From Thermothielavioides terrestris NRRL 8126 (taxonomy: Eukaryota > Ascomycota > Sordariomycetes > Sordariales > Chaetomiaceae), in contig NC_016459.1 of assembly GCF_000226115.1 (NCBI RefSeq), positions 62,001 to 126,000 of the forward strand: a stretch of DNA of 64,000 nt. Direction: 5' to 3'. The notes below the pieces were generated by a model. That model searched no databases. It was not told the DNA's origin and saw nothing but the letters and a program-made list of their open reading frames with translations. Below are positions 22,923 to 36,599 of the stretch, piece by piece (the stretch's first letter is position 1; every line of letters starts with the position of its first letter). A program made the position numbers and the translations under genes.

Positions 22923-23344
22923 GCTGATGGCTAAAGAGGTCCCGCCAAGACTAATTTCGGCCAATTGTCGGCAATGTTTTTACAACGTTATTACGCAGCC
23001 CGATCGCCAAGGCGTATGCACTATCGCCAAGGCGTTTGCACTATCGCCAAGTGGTTAGTTCGCCGGGGGTACGGGGGGCGGCGCTAGCCCCCGCTGGTTA
23101 GGGTTCGGGTTATAGTTAGGATACGGGTTATGGTTAGGGTGCGGGTTATCTCGGTTTTCTTTTTTTTTCAATTTGGTTAAGGTTTCGTGAAGTTGTTGCG
23201 ACGAGTCTTTGCGATTGTTCGTTGTTGATGTTGCTCGAAGTCGTCGAAGTCGTCGTGGCCCCGCTCACCCCCCGTGGCAATTGTAAATACTTGTAAGCGG
23301 CAGTCTCCGAAATTAGTCTTGGCGGGACCTCTTTAGCCATAACC
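22923..23344 (+). mobile_element. MITE-like element, copy 1 (422 bp)
   Basis: Non-coding element with perfect 34-bp terminal inverted repeats (22927-22960 and 23307-23340), flanked by the 8-bp direct repeat CTCGGATT (22915-22922 and 23345-23352). Internally it holds tandem TATCGCCAAGGCGT units (about 23020-23055) and degenerate telomere-like GGTTAGGG/GGGTTAT words (23096-23150). The 8-bp duplication fits a hAT-type transposase acting in trans; a Mutator-type is not excluded. The inverted repeat starts ATGGCTAAAGAGG, so gene callers may take it as a start (MAKEVPPRLIS). A second copy lies at 48120-48511 in the opposite orientation. Confidence 0.88.
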
Positions 23345-23611
23345 CTCGGATTGCCATGCGCCAAGGCTCGGAGTAGCTCGGTGCCCCGTGCTCCGACACG
23401 TGACTCCACCGGCCCAGCGTCCTGAGTTCCAGGGGCTGGAATAACTCGGTTCAGAATTGCAGTTCAGTCGGCTGCGACAAAGAAGAGGATTGCTTTTCTA
23501 GTCTCGCAGACAGAGGTATTTACAGTGCTTCTACAAAATATGTCCATGACAGTCCCTGGCCTTCCCGACAAATCCCCCATTCCTCTCTCTGCTTCCAGCA
23601 CCCGCAATTCC

Positions 23612-24536
<925 letters not shown>

Positions 24537-24997
24537 TGTGAGGGGAACGGCGGCGATCGATCGCAGGAACGGCGGGGGTTGAGGGACAGAGGGGTCGAGG
24601 TTACGGCAAATCGCTGTGTTCGGGATTCGCAGCAGAGCGGGTTGCACCAGTTTTCGCGCAAGCCGAATTTGGCGCAGAGACTCGGACAACCGCAGGATTC
24701 GAGTTGGATGGCTGCTGCAGACTCAATTGAGTCGGCCAGGCCGAGCTTGCATCCAGTCGGGACAAAGAGGGAGAGTGGAGATGTGGGAGGCGACTTTCTG
24801 AGCTCCGTCCGACTCCGACACAGTGGTCGCAACTTGACGTCGGCTCTTTTGGTCCTGGAGCTTTGGGAGCAGTTCGGGGATTTGGAGCTGGCACTGGCGC
24901 GATTACATTTCCTGGATTTTGATTGGCGCAAAGCCGAATGTGGGGTCTATCAAGAGAATCACGTGATGGCAGCAGAAGCCGCCGCTAGCACAGGACG
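24537..24997. other. NDUFS8 upstream region up to the LINE insertion
   Basis: 0.46 kb of ordinary GC-rich sequence that ends abruptly at the target duplication. No separate gene is supported. Confidence 0.5.
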
Positions 24998-25011
24998 GAG
25001 TACGGAGGTGC
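24998..25011. repeat. LINE target-site duplication, left copy
   Basis: GAGTACGGAGGTGC occurs here and again at 48517-48530, exactly at the two edges of the AT-rich block. Fourteen bp is in the range expected for LINE insertion by target-primed reverse transcription. Confidence 0.85.
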
Positions 25012-25471
25012 TTGTTGTTGTTGTTGTTGTAAGCGCTTAACGTCCGATGTAGGGCTATACAGTGGCCCCACGATATACCTATAGCATATATGGACGCGCT
25101 AAGCTGGATATATATAAAAAGGGTAGTTCCTCCCCGTATTATCTATATAGCGACTCAAGCCTATAGGGCACCTTGGCAGCGTAGCTACCGCCTTGCTAGC
25201 CGCTCCCCTCCCCTCTATTTAGGAGGGTATATAGGCCAACGTTACTAAGACTTTCGCCTATCCTAGCTACTACGATAGTATACGCCTTCCTAGGCTTAAC
25301 TCCTAGCCAATAATATAGTACGCCAAGCCGTTGGCGTAGCTATAGCAACTTAGAGAGTAGAAGGAAAGGAAAGGAAAATAAACGAAAGAACCTATTATAA
25401 AGAGACCCTAACGCTAGACCTAAAGCTATATATATAGGAAACAACAATAAAGAGCGAAAAGAAGTACTATC

Positions 25472-25990
25472 TACTACTTTATACCTTATATACTATCTCT
25501 ATCTTCTTCTTCGTTAGCTAGCCCTAGGCCGCTAGTCTAGTATAAGCCTATAGCCTAACCTCCTTAGCCTACCTCCCCCCCTAAGGTAAAACGCCTATAT
25601 TAGCCTAGGTCGCTATTATAGTCTTATACCTAGGTAGGAACCTACCTACTCTACTAGAGGCTAGGGGCTCTAGCAAGCAGGTAGTTCTAAAGGAATCTAG
25701 GGGATCTATAAAGCCTACTACCCCTACTATAGCGCTATTATTCGCTTTATACTTTATACTCTAACTCTATCTCCTTTTTTGTTGGCTAGCCCTAGGCTAC
25801 TAGTCTAGTATAAGCCTAACGCCTATCTTCCCTAGTACACCTCCCCCCTAGGGCAATATGTCTATACTAGCCTAGAAGGCTACTATAGTCTTATACCTAG
25901 GTAGAAACCTACCTACCCTGCTAGAGGCAGGGGCCCTAGCAAGTAGACACCTCAAAGGAAACTAGGGGATCTATATAGTATAACAATAAT
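25472..25990. repeat. Imperfect tandem duplication in the LINE 3' untranslated region
   Basis: Two copies of about 260 bp. The shared word GCTAGCCCTAGGC occurs near 25518 and 25785 (267 bp apart), followed by parallel runs ending in CTAGGGGATCTATA. Differences are mostly C/T and G/A, as RIP would make. Confidence 0.65.
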
Positions 25991-26009
25991 AAGGCCTAAG
26001 CAGAGTTAG

Positions 26010-29000
26010 CGTATTTAGACACTAGCTATAGAAGCTAAAGCCTTAGCTAGAGACTAAGTTGTAATCTAGAATCTATAAGGTTGTTGTAAATCTATAAGGT
26101 CATTGTATATTAATAGAAGCCTATTTTTATTATAAACTCCTAAAAGAGCTTTAGCTTATATATTAAGTTCTATAGGTATAGCCTTTTCTCTATTATATCT
26201 AAAGGCCTTTGTCTATCCCTCTACTTATCTAACTATAGCTATTCTAAAAAGTATACTAGTATTCGTTAGTAAAATACTAGGTGTTCTAGCCTCTTATCTT
26301 CGCTATAGTGCCTATAAGCTAGTTTATAGTCAATATAGTTATATTAGCGATAGTACACTATAAAGTCCCTATACCCTATTTATATCGTTAGAAAGTAGTA
26401 TAGTATTCCCTAAGAGAGATACTCTAGCTCTAGTAGGCACCTAACGTTGTACTCTAGTTCCTAGGTCCTATAGTGCTACGATAGGCCTTATTATAGCTCG
26501 CTCTATTGTCTAGCCCTAAAAGCCTTTAGACGTTTATATAGATCTATTTTAACCCTAGAGAGTATAGGTTGGCTCTCTAGGTCCTAGTCCACCGAGGCCC
26601 CCGCCTTAGTAAACCAATCTACTATCTCGTTGCCTAGAATGCCTATATGCCCTAGGCTCTATTTAACCTAGACCCTACCCTTATAGGCCTCTATAGCCTT
26701 ATAGAAGGCTAGGAAATAGGCTTATAAAGTCTTAGAAGCTATACTATATAGGTACTAAATCGCCCCTATATTGTCGAGGCAGACCTAGATCCGGTCCCTA
26801 GATGCTACTACCCGCTAGACCGTCTTAAGAGCTCTCCTCGCCCTAAGGGCCTCTATATCGAATACCACTGTATATAGGTTAAGGGAGACGTAGCTAGAGT
26901 CGACTAGTTCCTTTATGTCGCCTACCTTAAAGACTATATAGCTATATCCTAATTTCTATATACTATTGTCTTTTTCTAGCAAGCTATTAGAGAAGGCTAT
27001 AATATCGCCTAGTAGTAGTCTCTACTACTAGGCGTCGAAACGCTTAATAGCCTTCTTTTTATCGAGCTCCCCTATAGGATCTTCCCTATAGCCTAGGGTA
27101 AAGTGAATTAGGGGAATGATAGGCCTATCGAAGAGGGGGAACTCTAGTCCTATATATTAGAGCTAGGTACATAGGCAATATACTATACCTACCCTACGTC
27201 CCTGCTATTGGGCTAGGATCTCTATTCTTCTAACTAGGGGATAGTCCTTATCTACTATATATAGGCGGAAAGCAAAGTAGAGCTAGGCCTCCTCTAAGGC
27301 TACCTCTACTATTAATATACTTATATCTTAGTAAAGAACCTTGTTTAGCATAGTACGCTATACTAGGAAGGTAGCCTTTATAGCTATATTTATAACCCTT
27401 TGAATCGCCTTAATATAATATCCTATATAGGCGAAGGTTCTCTCCTTCCTACTATAGACCCTACTATATATAGGCTTAGTACACCTACTATACTAGTATT
27501 CTATACTATATAGCGCTATAGGGATAATTACCGTTATTATAGCTTTTTATAGTATATAAGTAGGGAGCCTATACTAGATATTAGCGAGGTTATATAAGTA
27601 GCGCGCTACTTTCTTAGCCTTTGTATATCGTTTATAGATATACCTCTTAAAGGTAAGACGTCTATTAAACTATACTTTAAGCTATTATACTACTACCTAA
27701 AGTAGAGGGCCCCCCTCTTTAGGCTCTAAGGCTATAGCTAGGTATATCGTTAGATAGTCGTTAACAACAATAGGAAGATTCTAGGGGTCTCGTTGTCTTA
27801 TAAAGTAGATTAGCTCCATTTTATCTATAGAGAACTATACTTTGTTGTAATCGCTCTACTCTAAGACCTTTTTAACTATATCCCCTATATCCTATATATT
27901 CTACTATAGGTCCCTCCTATAGTTGAATTGTACTAAGCTAACGTCGTTGATATAACTAAACTAAAGGGTAGGTTTAGCTTAGAGGAGCTTCGCTAAGTAG
28001 AGGATATAGAGGATTAGGGACTAGGGGGAGCCCTAGAGGGTCCTATAGAGGATAAGAAGTTCCTCTATATACTCTCCATTAATCTAGGCTCTAATCTTCT
28101 ATTCGCTAAAGAAGGATTCTATAAGTCGTATAACACTAAGGGGCTAGCCTTATTCGTATATATAGGCTAATAAACGCCTAGGTAGGAGGATATCAAAGGC
28201 GCTCTAAATATCGAAGGTAACTAGGGTAGCTACGCCTCCTATCGTAAGCTCCTACTTAATATTGTATATTAGGTAGGCGGCTAGGTCGGGTACTAACCTT
28301 TGTAGAAGGGCACTAATATATTAAGGACTTAGAATTTTAGCCTTAAGGGTATAGAGGGTTATTCGCTAGGCTATAACCCGCTTAAGGCCCTTACTTAGGC
28401 AAGAGATTAAAGCAATTAGCTAGTAAAATTTAGGTATTAAAAAGTCCCTTTTACCTAGCTTTAGAATAAAAGACACCTCTATAACCCTCTATAGTTTTGG
28501 GTAGTACTATAATACAATACATTTGTTAAAGAGGTCTATTACAACCCTACTAAATACCCTCTAACAGCTCTTTATTAGGTGTACTATAGTTTTATCAATG
28601 CTAGAGGAGGTGCTTTTAACTCTAATAGTATATATAGTAGCTTCCTCTAGCGAGACGTTGCCTAGGCACTGGAGCTTAAGCTTCGCCTTATATAGCTACT
28701 AGCCTTTAAGGGGGTCGCTATCTAGATTATCTACTATATTGAAGCGCTCTAAGAGGGCCCCTATAATATAGCGTACTTTATACGCTAGGTTATAGATAGT
28801 CTTTTCGCTAACCTTGATTAGGGGGGACCTCCTATTTTATACCTATTTATACTAGGTAACTACCTTATAAAGTTCTAAGTCTATATAAGTATTGTCAAGC
28901 TAATCAATCTAATATTGCCGTTTCGCCTTTTTAACCACCTTGTAGAAGGCCCTCTAGGCCTTTATACACTCTTTATAGTCGTCTTTATCGCTAGGCCCCT

Positions 29001-29940
29001 CGGCCTACTGCTACTCGGCTATCTTCCACTGTCTCTAGGCTTCTTTGTACTCGTTGGTCCACTAGGTAGCACTCTTGCCGCCTAGCCTATAGTAGACCAA
29101 CGTAGCTATAAAGACAGAGTTCTAGGCGCTACTAAGCTGCTCTATAAACTAGTTAATCGCCTTATAGTCCCTATCGGGGATGTCCGTTACGCTCGGTAGC
29201 TAGTTTAGCGAGTAGCTTAGTACCCGTCTAAATAGGTCGAGGTTAGAGTCTAGGACCTAGTACTTTGGCTAGAGCGGGGGCCTATCGCCCTTGCCTAGGA
29301 CAATAGTTAAGAGGGTACGATAGTTGGAGCTAATAAGTAGGTTGTAGTCTATAAAGGTCTAAGTAAAGGGGATATTGCTAAAAGCGAGGTCTAGGACGTA
29401 CCCCTACTTATAGGTAGCTATTCCTAGCTCTTCTATATATAGTATCCCTATATCCTATAACTAGCTAGCTAGACGTTGCCCCCTATACATTGGGTAGGCA
29501 ATGCTAAACTCCTATATAGGATCTAAGGCGTTAGCATCCCTGCCTATTATATATCTTATAGTAGGTTTAAGGCTATATACATAGTCGATCGCCTCTAGTG
29601 TATCTAGCTAGTAATAGAAGTTCAAGAAGTCAATGCCGTTGACTTATACCTATAGTATATTATAGGAAATAGGCTATTATAGCAATGCCTAGATATAGTA
29701 TACTTTCTATATATAGGTAAAGACTTATAGTCAGTCCTTAGCAGTCTCCTAGGTCTCGACTAGGGCGAATATATTGTATTCTAGGTATATCTTTGTCCTA
29801 GAGCTAGGCTACTAGCAGGGCTCCTATAGGTAGATAATATTAGCTTAGTTATCCTAGCTAACGTTGAGGGCGACCTTATATATATCCTAGCTACGTTGTA
29901 TATTCGCCTAGATAACCTAGAGGTCGTAGGCCTACTTAGC
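26010..29940 (-). pseudogene. LINE ORF2 remnant: APE endonuclease, reverse transcriptase, RNase H
   Basis: Conceptual minus-strand translation with stops read through shows, from right to left, an endonuclease N-terminus (about 29930, QVIQANIQRSQDIYKVALN), endonuclease motifs (GRDANALDP; DLAFSNIP at about 29300-29550), the reverse transcriptase core (GSPLSPILYILYLAKLL, about 27996-28045, then a degenerate YIND in place of the catalytic Asp pair, about 27950) and RNase H (GHIGILGNEIVDWFTKAGA, about 26600-26660). Dozens of in-frame stops make it non-functional. Boundaries are approximate. Confidence 0.75.
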
Positions 29941-30296
29941 GTTACTTATCGGCCTAGGTAGCTAGCAAGCTACTTAGGGCCCTAAGGTTATATTCGATAG
30001 GGACTGTATTAACTATATATAGCCTACGCAGGGCCCTAATTATAATCGTTGGTTGTACCTAGGCCTAAGCCTAGGCTTTTTAATTAGAGGCTAGTAGCTC
30101 CCCTAAGCCTAAGGGCTTAGGTAGGCTTAGTTCCACTAACCGTTGAGGGGGCTTAGATACGCTATATATAACCCCTTTATTGGTATTTAGTATAAGCGTA
30201 GGTATAGCTGTAAAGCACTCCTTGCTCTACTCTTTGTTAGGGCTCTAGAGTCTCTTATTAGCGTAATAGGTTGTTATTTCTATATCTTATAATTAG

Positions 30297-30509
30297 TTAG
30301 CTTTAGCAAAGAGATAGCTTCTAGCCGCCTTAACTATAGCCTAGGCCTTCCTTCTAAAGGGGACCTAGTGCCTATTCTTATAGGTAGGCTTAGTAGAGTA
30401 GTCTTTATAGCCTAATATAAAGGGTCCTAGATAGTTAGTATATTAGATAGGTGTAATACGTTCGTCTATATAATAGTCAAGTCTATTGCTATACCTATTA
30501 TAGTGTAGC
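30297..30509 (-). pseudogene. LINE ORF1 remnant, 3' part
   Basis: The end of ORF1 lies left of the inserted Gypsy element. It continues in frame from the part at 46705-47779 once the Gypsy element and one GTAGC copy are removed, and carries a decayed zinc-knuckle-like stretch (YTNYLGPFILGYKDYS, Cys codons turned to Tyr) before an Ala/Lys-rich end. Confidence 0.6.
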
Positions 30510-30759
30510 TAATGCGGAGAAGTGCCGTAGATGCGTAGAATAACAAGATGTAGATTGATGATAGTGGTGGATCGAAGATCTGGGCGGTAGTGCACTAAGA
30601 AATATATATCTATAGAGCAGAACATATATATGTACACCGCCTACCCAAATAGGCCTAGCGTTGCAAAGTCTACAACGTAGGATATAGAGCACCTTTATCT
30701 AATCTACGTATATAGATATATAGGTTATATAACTCCCTTATTCCTCCTACCCTATATTA
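30510..30759 (-). repeat. 3' LTR of Gypsy-1
   Basis: 250 bp, pairing with 46455-46704. It begins TAATGCGGAGAAG and ends CCCTATATTA on the plus strand. The canonical TG..CA ends are eroded to TA by RIP-type changes. Confidence 0.9.
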
Positions 30760-30779
30760 AGTCTAGGCCTATAGGAAAA

Positions 30780-33700
30780 AACGGCAATGCCCTCATTGCC
30801 TTACCTATCTAGATCCTCTATATCGTTAAATACCCTTTAATCGAGTACTACGACGTAGGGCTAGAGGCATAGTGCTAGATTGATCTGGATAGCGATCAAC
30901 TAGCTTCTTCTATATCTTGTTATCGCTAATAGGAATAGGGTTCTTACAAGGCTAGCTACGTTTACAAGCCGGTTAAGATACCTGATCAGGTATAGGAGGC
31001 TCTTCCTAAGAGATTGGGCGATCTAGATAATCGCCTTTACAAGCCTAGTATTCGTCGATTAGGCGCTACGTATAGCGTAGCTTGTATATAATTTTTTAAA
31101 CGCTCTCTTCTTAGCTATAACCGGTCTATTTGATCAAGTATTTGAGGCCTTTGTATGTAACCTTGTAGTCTAAGATTATATCAACCTTATATTTATCGCC
31201 TAATTCGTTGCTATTAGAGAAGCAGTCTAATTAAGAGTCGATAATTAGGCTAGGAGATAGCGTATTATAGCTAAAAGGATCGTCTTCCTAAGGAGCTAGG
31301 TGAAGGTAAATAACGGAAATGACTAGGTAGATACCTATATTAGCTAGGAGATCTAGTTTATATACTAGATGCCTAACGTAGCGCTTAATTAGAAAAGGCC
31401 CAACATGCTATTGCAAATACTTCTAGGACAGGTTGCCTAGGAGATAATAATTATAGTATAGATGTAAATAAACCTTGTCGCCTATATTGAACTCAATGTT
31501 ACAATATTTACTATTATAACAGCGTTTAGTATATATTATAGCGAAGTCTATACTTAATTAAGTATCCTAATATAGAGCATTTTACAAAGCTAGAATAGTA
31601 GCTAGCTTAGTAGTAGCTTAGTTAGTAAAAACTTCTAAAGGCCTAGGAAGCTTAAAGCTAAAGAGCTACTTATAAAGCAAGGATTTAATAGCTTTAATAT
31701 AAGCGTTATTAAGGTACTATTGTAGAGGTATAATAATATCTAGCCAATTGCCTTTAAGGCGCTCAAATATATAGAAGCAGATTATAATTTCTATAGTCTA
31801 GTTCTTATACTTTAAAAGGCTATCCACTTATAGGTAGTAAGATATTGTTATTAGCAACTTAGTACCTAAAGCCTTCTAGACGCTTTGCCAAAGGTCGGAA
31901 GTAAACTTGCGATCATAGTCGAAGATAATCGTAGTAGGTATACCCTAGTCGCTAAGAAGCAGTTAGCGAATTAGAATATACCCCTATTCCTAAGCCGAAT
32001 AGCTAGAATTGCCTAGAATAAAGAGGGTACACTTCAATGACTTATAAAATACTATAAACAAGCTATCGAAGTGGTTGTAGTTTAGGAGCTACTAGGGTAA
32101 ACTAGTAGCTAGGACCTTTAGTAGGCCTAGAATAAAATCGATAGCAATAACGTATATTGGTAAGGTATTAGATAGTCGAATTGGTTAATAGTTGCCTAGT
32201 TTAGAGCAACGATCTATTATATTAACTTGGTACTTTAGGTATAGTTTAATATACTTCTTAACGTTATAGGTTTTATAGGCTATCGATACACTTTATAAGT
32301 CGTATAATATCCACTTAGTACTAAAGTAGTACTTCTTATCGTAGGTAGCTTCTAAGATAGTTTAAATTATATTGTAAGATATATAGAGTAAGTATAATTC
32401 GTTGGATCGAATATTATAGAGAAGGCTATCTATAAGGATAAATAGGAGGCTAGGCTAAGAGAAAACCTTACTATTACCCTTAGTAGTTGATTCGACGGTA
32501 AAATCTTTAATAATAGCGGCGTACTTAGCGTTATAAAAGTATATAGCTATAAAGCGAACTTAAAGGTCGTTATTTAGCTTCGCTTTTATAAAGGTAAACT
32601 AAATGTTGTCGAGGACTACGTTGCTATTACCAGAGCTATTCTTATAGTTTAGATTATCCTATAGGGCCTTTAAACGGCTAAGTACGTCAAGTACTAGGTT
32701 TAGGCGGCCTAGAAGGTAATAGATCTCTAAGTTGTATTACGAGAGGTAAATAGAGACGTTGATAAGCCTATAATTAGTTCGCTTAGTAGACGATATATCT
32801 AAAATAGTCTAGTTAACAATACCTTTTATAGAGGTGTAATTAGTAAAGACAACGACAAGCTTATATAACAAGTAGATCGTAGTATATAGTTTCTTAACTA
32901 CTTAAACAAGGTAGACGACCTCCTATTTAGAAGGTCTATACTAGAGTTCCTCCTTAGTAAAGTATCGGCTTAGAAATATAATAGGCCAAACCTAGGTTAA
33001 CGGGATAACAGTCCTAGGCTTCTACTTATAGCTATTAACGAGGTAGAACGCTATAACGCCAAAGCTATACTCTAGGCATCTATCAATCTATAAGAAGAGG
33101 GTCTTGTCAAGGTCGAAGTGAACTAAAATAGTAGGGTCTAGCTTATAGATAGTATCCTAGATAGCTTTGAAAGAGGCCTTTTTAGTAGACGTCAGTTTAA
33201 AGGAAGTCTTAACGCAATAGGCAGCGCGCTTACTAGGGTTACTGTTTTCCACTTAGCTAGTTGCTTAGCCTTTTGTAAGCAGCGTTGCCTTATAGTTCTA
33301 GAGAGGCTCGATAAGCTATATATAATATAGGATCAGATAGCGTAGAAATCCTAAGGCGCTAATATACTACTCTAGAGCCTTTAGGTTATTAGGGAAGGCA
33401 AGGTTCTAGAAGGTAGCTATATAGTGCTTAGTGTTAGTCAATCTGAATCTATCGATATAGAAACTGAGTAGCTCTATACTAGGATATGCAATATAAGATT
33501 TGGCGAGAGCGATAGAGATATTCTTCTTCTTAAAGAGGCTAAAGACGGTTTCTAGGTACTTAGTGTACTAATCTACAATGTCGTTGAAGATAATAATGTC
33601 GTCGATAAATATATAGGCGAAAGAGGCGTAAAGGCGAAGCAACTAATCTATAAAGCGCTAGATATATATAGGAGTATTATAGTAGCCTATTAGATATACT

Positions 33701-35928
33701 TTCAGCTATTCCAATCTACGAAGGCTAATTAGAGTAAAGCGATTATAGTATAGAGGATATATATTAAATTAGTAGAAGAAGGATATAGTATTAATAGCGG
33801 TAATGAACTTTTTGCTTTATAGATATACGATAATGTCCAATTACAAAGGTAGAGGGTAGTTGTTAGGTACTATAACTTTGTTAAGAGTATATAAATCGAT
33901 AACTATATAGCCCTTGATCTTACTATAAGAGATATGCTAAATGATAAATACCAAGTATACGAAAGGAGTGGCCTTTATAGCCTATTCGAAGCGCTTTTAC
34001 TAGTATAGTTCGTCGAAAGTAGCGTTAAGAACTTTATAATCGCGAGTGCTTAGAGGGTATTAGCAGGTATAGATCTTCTGATATTACTAGCCTTCTACGA
34101 GAGGCACTTGTATTATATCCTCTTTATCCTAGACAACCTAGCCCTTATCTTTCTATAGGCGGGGATAACGTTTAACGATATTAATAAATCGCTATACTAG
34201 CTTACGATCTTAGATATATATATATATACCCTCTAAAGTGAGTATCTCTAGTAAGTCGGTAGGTATCTTAAGGCCTAGAGTCGAATGTTTCTCTAGCACT
34301 ACCGGCTTATAGTTATTAGACTACAATTCTAAGCTAAAATTGCACCTATTAGTATAACTATCAGTCTCTAGCGTAGGAGGTGTATTACGCCTATTGGTAG
34401 AATCTAAGCATATAGGCTTAGGGCCTAGATTACACCTATTGGTATAGCCTTTAAAGCTAGGATCCTAGATCGATTAGCGCAATATAGGCTAAGCAGGCTA
34501 GCTCAGTAGGTACACCAATTGGTATAATGTAGGTCTAGATTCGGATAAAGTAGTTAGCTAATACACTATATCGCTATAAGGCGTCGATAGCTCTGGCGAA
34601 TCTTGCGAAGATGCTAGAGTCTAGGACAAAACATCGTTTACAAGTTGCGTAGAGTCTCCTAGAATAGTATAAACTAGGCTATATATATCGAATATAGTTA
34701 ATACGCTAGGGCTAGTGTACTAAACGGCTATCTAAACTAAATTAGAGCTTATAACGGTAAATGATATAGCTATTAAAGCAGTCGCTATAGTTAATACTAT
34801 AAAGGCTATCTCCTAGGAATAGGCGATATAACTACTATCGTTAGTATCTTTGATCTAACTAATAGGGTAGCGCTTTAGAATAGTAAGAACTCCCTTAGTT
34901 AGGTTCTTAAGAGCTACTACTTTAGAGGTCTTAGCGTTGACAACGGCGTTCAATATAGTAGAATAGCGAACGTTGAACATTATAGACTAGTCTATTAGGA
35001 GAGGCTTATATTCTATAGCAACGAACGCTTCCTATTTAGGCTATAAGGTGACAGCGCGTATAGTCTTGACCTTATATACATAGGGGAACATCCAAATGTA
35101 TATAGCGAATAGTATATCGAATCCTTCTAGGATACTATATAGACTAGCGATCTTTATACTATAATCGATAGAGGCCTAATATGGATCTAGGAAGTTAGCT
35201 CCCAATAGGAGGTTGGCGAATAGCTTATCTATTATCTAGGCAGACTAAGTGAACTTGAGGAGTACTAGGCTAATAGCGGTGACGCCTAGTAGGTAAATGA
35301 CGAAGGTTGCCTACTAGGTAGGCAAGGTCTTTCTAATACTACGAATTCGGCTATTATAACGCTTAGTCGAGTATTTAAGAGTACTTAGGAAGGTCTTGTC
35401 AATAATCGAATAGCTAGTACCTAAATCAAGGTAAACTTTTAAGTCTTTATAGCTAGGCTAAGCGTAGGCCTTAATATACAAGTAGGTATAGGCGCTATAT
35501 AGGCTATCAATACTTAGGTCGGCCGCTTTAGGGGCCTTTCGCACTTCTAGGTCGATAGCGAAGTCTATAGCTAGACTAGAGCCTTTGGCAAGTAGGATAT
35601 CATCCTCTAAAGCGTCCTTAGCAATAGCGATTATACCCTTTAAGCACTTAATAGTACTAGAAGCGGCTACTAAACAAGTTTTTGGATATTTAAAGAGCTA
35701 GTTCTAGGAATCGAACAAGGTATCGCAATATCTATAGGTTCAATGGCCTAGGTTAGTTTAATTAGCTCAATAGCGGCAAATGCTTTTAAGAACAATTGTA
35801 TTACTATAAATACAAATATATACATTAGTAGCAAGAACTATATTGAAGGTCTAATAGTACTTATAATAGGTTAGCTTCGAATTATAAGCTATATAGGCAA
35901 TATCCGACTTATTAGTGTCGTTAGAAAC
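30780..35928 (-). pseudogene. Gypsy-1 pol remnant: protease, RT, RNase H, integrase, chromodomain
   Basis: Minus-strand conceptual translation shows the protease LDLGTSYS (about 35400-35470), reverse transcriptase core AYIFIDDIIIFND (about 33590-33620), integrase pieces IDFILGLLK and FDYDRKFTSDLW (about 31880-32150), and a chromodomain near 31000-31220 (YKVDIILDYKVTYKGLKYLI). TAG and TAA interrupt it at sites expected to encode Trp or Gln. Limits are approximate. Confidence 0.75.
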
Positions 35929-36552
35929 TGTTATAGACCGGGCTGTACCTGGGCTAGGTATATAGGGCTACGCCTAGGATCCGTAGCGGCTCTGGGATAG
36001 ACCTGTGGCGGGCCTGCCTTGCGCCTAGAATAACCTTGGTCCGAACCTGTCACGGCAAGGCAAAACAAGTGCTGGATGACTCGCAGCGGAATTGATCCTT
36101 GATTGACGAAGACTTCAAGTCTGAGGAGAGAGAGAGGAAAACTAGCAATATATAGGTAGAAAACCGTGCTCAAATACCTTGGGTGGTGCGCACAGACAAT
36201 TTGCAGTGGGGCTACAAAGTTTGTGCGCTGCGGGGTAAGACGCGGTTCGCCTTATTAGCGCGTTTTTCCTTATCGGCAAGTCAACCCCTCCTTCCCAATC
36301 CGGAAGTCGACTCGAATCTTGCAAATCCACCAACTCGGGAGGTCACGTGAGTGTGTGGTCACGTGACAGGTCTGTGCGCAAGTCATGTGACGGTGGTCAG
36401 CGTGCTGTGCCGTCACAGAACCTACTTCGCAAACCTCTGAAAAACTCTATACGTAGAGACTGTAGCCTATACTTCTCCTTTTTCCTTCTTTAAGGTAGTT
36501 GAATAGAACATTGTACATTTATCTATAGACGCTATAAGGCTAGTACATTACA
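35929..36552 (+). repeat. 5' LTR of Gypsy-2, carrying an insertion
   Basis: It starts TGTTATAGAC and ends GTACATTACA. Without the 370-bp insert and one GAACC copy it is 249 bp, exactly the length of the 3' LTR. Confidence 0.9.
36048..36417 (+). mobile_element. 370-bp solo-LTR-like insertion, not RIP-mutated
   Basis: Flanked by the 5-bp repeat GAACC (36043-36047 and 36418-36422). Its ends are TGTCACGGCA and TGCCGTCACA, which is TG..CA with a 10-bp inverted terminus, the structure of an LTR. Unlike the surrounding block it keeps many CA and TG dinucleotides and includes GTCACGTGA words (about 36342-36365). A small MITE with 5-bp duplication is the alternative. Confidence 0.8.
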
Positions 36553-36565
36553 GTTCAACTACCTT
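36553..36565 (+). other. Gypsy-2 primer-binding site, apparently self-primed
   Basis: GTTCAACTACCTT directly follows the 5' LTR and is the reverse complement (12 of 13 bases, the mismatch being RIP-type) of AAGGTAGTTGAAT at 36492-36504 inside the same LTR. This is the arrangement of Tf1-like self-priming retrotransposons rather than a tRNA-primed one. Confidence 0.7.
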
Positions 36566-36599
36566 CGCGTAGATAGAGTAGCTATTACTTCTAGGCGTA

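Noticed and set aside
23096..23150. Telomere-like words as evidence for a chromosome end or an internal telomere fusion
   Set aside because: They are degenerate, lie inside a defined element with inverted termini and target duplications, and recur at 48300-48360 in the second copy.
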